Made by a program: the position numbers and the translations under genes. The notes below the pieces were generated by a model. The model had not been told where the DNA came from. It was given only the letters and a program-made list of their open reading frames with translations, and did no database searches. DNA of 64,000 nucleotides from UBA10649 sp963793105 (GTDB lineage: Bacteria > Actinomycetota > Actinomycetes > S36-B12): the NCBI GenBank assembly GCA_963793105.1, contig CAWBZB010000004.1, positions 434,001 to 498,000 on the forward strand, written 5' to 3'. This document shows positions 63,071 through 64,000 of the stretch, in pieces (the stretch's first letter is position 1; every line of letters begins with the position of its first letter).

Positions 63071-63385
63071 TCAGCCTGCCACCGGGCCGCGACGCACGGG
63101 GCGGTACCTGAACCACAGGCGACCCACGATGTGGGAATCGGGCACCACCCCGAACGACCTGCTGTCCTCGCTCGCCAGCTCGTGGTCGCCGAGGACCCAC
63201 CAGCCCTCGCCCTCGCGTCGCGCGACCCGCTTCACGACCAGGGCGTGCGGGCGCAGCGGGTGGACGAGGAGGACGACCTGCCCGACCCCGACACGCTTGG
63301 TACGCCGCACCAGCCACCAGTCGTCATTGTGGAGGCCCGGCTCCATCGACGGACCGATGATCCGCACACGCGTCACCGGCAGCAT
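63071..63385 (-). CDS. sodX: nickel superoxide dismutase maturation protease (SodX type)
   Basis: A 104-residue S26-like peptidase lacking a membrane anchor, with catalytic S13 in GPSMEPGL and K52 in HALVVKRVAR and the WVLGDHELASEDSRSFG box. In Ni-SOD operons this enzyme removes the SodN leader to free the nickel-hook histidine. Its gene is divergent from sodN, 80 bp apart. ATG 63385 places Ser13 where the family has it; the frame is open to 63451. Confidence 0.9.
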   Translation of the reverse strand: MLPVTRVRIIGPSMEPGLHNDDWWLVRRTKRVGVGQVVLLVHPLRPHALVVKRVARREGEGWWVLGDHELASEDSRSFGVVPDSHIVGRLWFRYRPVRRGPVAG

Positions 63386-63465
63386 GCCCCCATCCTGCCC
63401 CGTGCCGGATTCCCCGTCCCGGACTATCGTGGGACCTCCACGACTACCCAAGGAGCCATCCGGAC

Positions 63466-63873
63466 ATGAGCCTCATCGCGAAGCTGCTCGCCCCCCGCAC
63501 CAGCGCCTATGCGCACTGCGACCTCCCGTGCGGCGTCTACGACCCGGCGCAGGCCCGCCTCGAGGCCGAGTCGGTCAAGGCATGCATGGTCAAGCACAAC
63601 GCGTCCGACGATCCCGACTTCCGGGCGCGCGCCATCTCCATCAAGGAGGAGCGCTCCCACATGGTCAAGGAGCACCTGTGGGTGCTGTGGACCGACTACT
63701 TCAAGGCTCCGCACTTCGAGAAGTACCCGCAGCTGAACGACCTGTTCAACCAGGCGACCAAGCTGGCCGGCGCCGGCGGCACGAAGGGCACCACCGACGA
63801 GGCCGTGGCCGACGAGCTGCTCGCCAAGATCGACGAGATCGCGGCGATCTTCTGGGAGACCAAGCAGGCGTAG
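63466..63873 (+). CDS. sodN: nickel-containing superoxide dismutase
   Basis: Ni-SOD disproportionates superoxide. The 135-residue precursor has a 16-residue leader (MSLIAKLLAPRTSAYA) followed by the nickel hook HCDLPCGVYD (H17, C18, C22), then the four-helix bundle with RARAISIKEERSHMVKEHLWVLW. Processing after Ala16 exposes His17 for Ni coordination, most likely by the divergent SodX. An AAGGAG site precedes ATG 63466. A TATCGT -10-like box lies at 63424-63429; no clear Nur box was found. Confidence 0.97.
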   Translation: MSLIAKLLAPRTSAYAHCDLPCGVYDPAQARLEAESVKACMVKHNASDDPDFRARAISIKEERSHMVKEHLWVLWTDYFKAPHFEKYPQLNDLFNQATKLAGAGGTKGTTDEAVADELLAKIDEIAAIFWETKQA

Positions 63874-63905
63874 GCACCGAAATGTGCCGCTGAGCAGGCA
63901 GAACG

Positions 63906-64000
63906 CTAGTCGGTCGCCGCCTCGGTCCGCCCTGAGCCCGCAAGGACGGGGAGGGCCGGGGCGGCGTCCGTCATGTTGCGAGGCAGCGCCGGACTCTCAG
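63906..64000 (-). CDS. possible 3' end of a minus-strand gene
   Basis: From the right edge a frame is open for 31 codons to a TAG at 63906-63908, reading ESPALPRNMTDAAPALPVLAG and ending EAATD. Composition looks like a disordered protein tail, but the piece is too short to confirm. Confidence 0.3.
   Translation of the reverse strand, partial: ESPALPRNMTDAAPALPVLAGSGRTEAATD

Overview
The window is high-GC DNA with bacterial GTG/ATG starts, many 1-4 bp start/stop overlaps and a gene order typical of Actinobacteria: argS-lysA-hom-thrC-thrB-rho-rpmE-prfA-prmC-sua5-(glyA)-wecA-atpIZBEFHAGDC, then murA, an adenosyltransferase and nucS. Other actinobacterial markers are NucS in place of MutS/MutL as a mismatch endonuclease, the large Kgd-type 2-oxoglutarate enzyme followed by a DUF6104 protein, a PAC2 protein, an Abhydrolase_9 membrane protein and nickel superoxide dismutase. 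I see no rRNA, CRISPR array, phage or transposase gene. It is a chromosomal segment of an actinobacterium; genus cannot be fixed from the sequence alone.

Layout. 1-5.8 kb: end of a membrane protein, nucS, a DrrAB-like ABC exporter, murA (with Asp at the usual catalytic Cys) and an ATP:cob(I)alamin adenosyltransferase. 5.85-18.9 kb: a long minus-strand block with the complete F1Fo ATP synthase operon, preceded by wecA, glyA, sua5, prmC and prfA. 19-29 kb: rpmE with a strong terminator, rho with an 18-bp tandem repeat, the threonine genes thrB, thrC and hom, an aquaporin, lysA, argS and a cold-shock gene. 29-36 kb: hydrolases, YihY, a tRNA-Arg(CCG) one base upstream of the queuosine-precursor transporter yhhQ, tgt convergent with it, a lipoprotein and an MFS exporter. 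36.2-41.2 kb: a putative structured RNA, then a compact oleA-oleBC-oleD operon for long-chain olefins. 41-52 kb: cell-envelope genes (TAP-like secreted hydrolase, acidic-repeat stalk protein, PAC2, GTPase, lytic transglycosylase, Abhydrolase_9, L,D-transpeptidase). 52-64 kb: sugar porter, rhodanese behind a CsoR/CstR-like operator, an ABC transporter, SDR, kgd, a 174-bp palindromic element, quinone reductase, malic enzyme, DUF3291, sodX and sodN.

Five genes (prfA, hom, argS, oleBC, the stalk gene) are broken by single-base indels, six in all. Each sits in a short homopolymer run, and correcting one base restores a normal full-length protein. As three of the five are core genes, sequencing or assembly error is the simplest explanation; I annotate each as one gene.

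The most interesting non-routine items are the unassigned structured RNA at about 36262-36535, a 72-bp palindrome inserted in frame in the OleB-OleC linker, a 174-bp inverted-repeat element after kgd, the tRNA-Arg/yhhQ/tgt arrangement, and the palindromic operator before the rhodanese gene. None of these is proven novel; each has a stated check.
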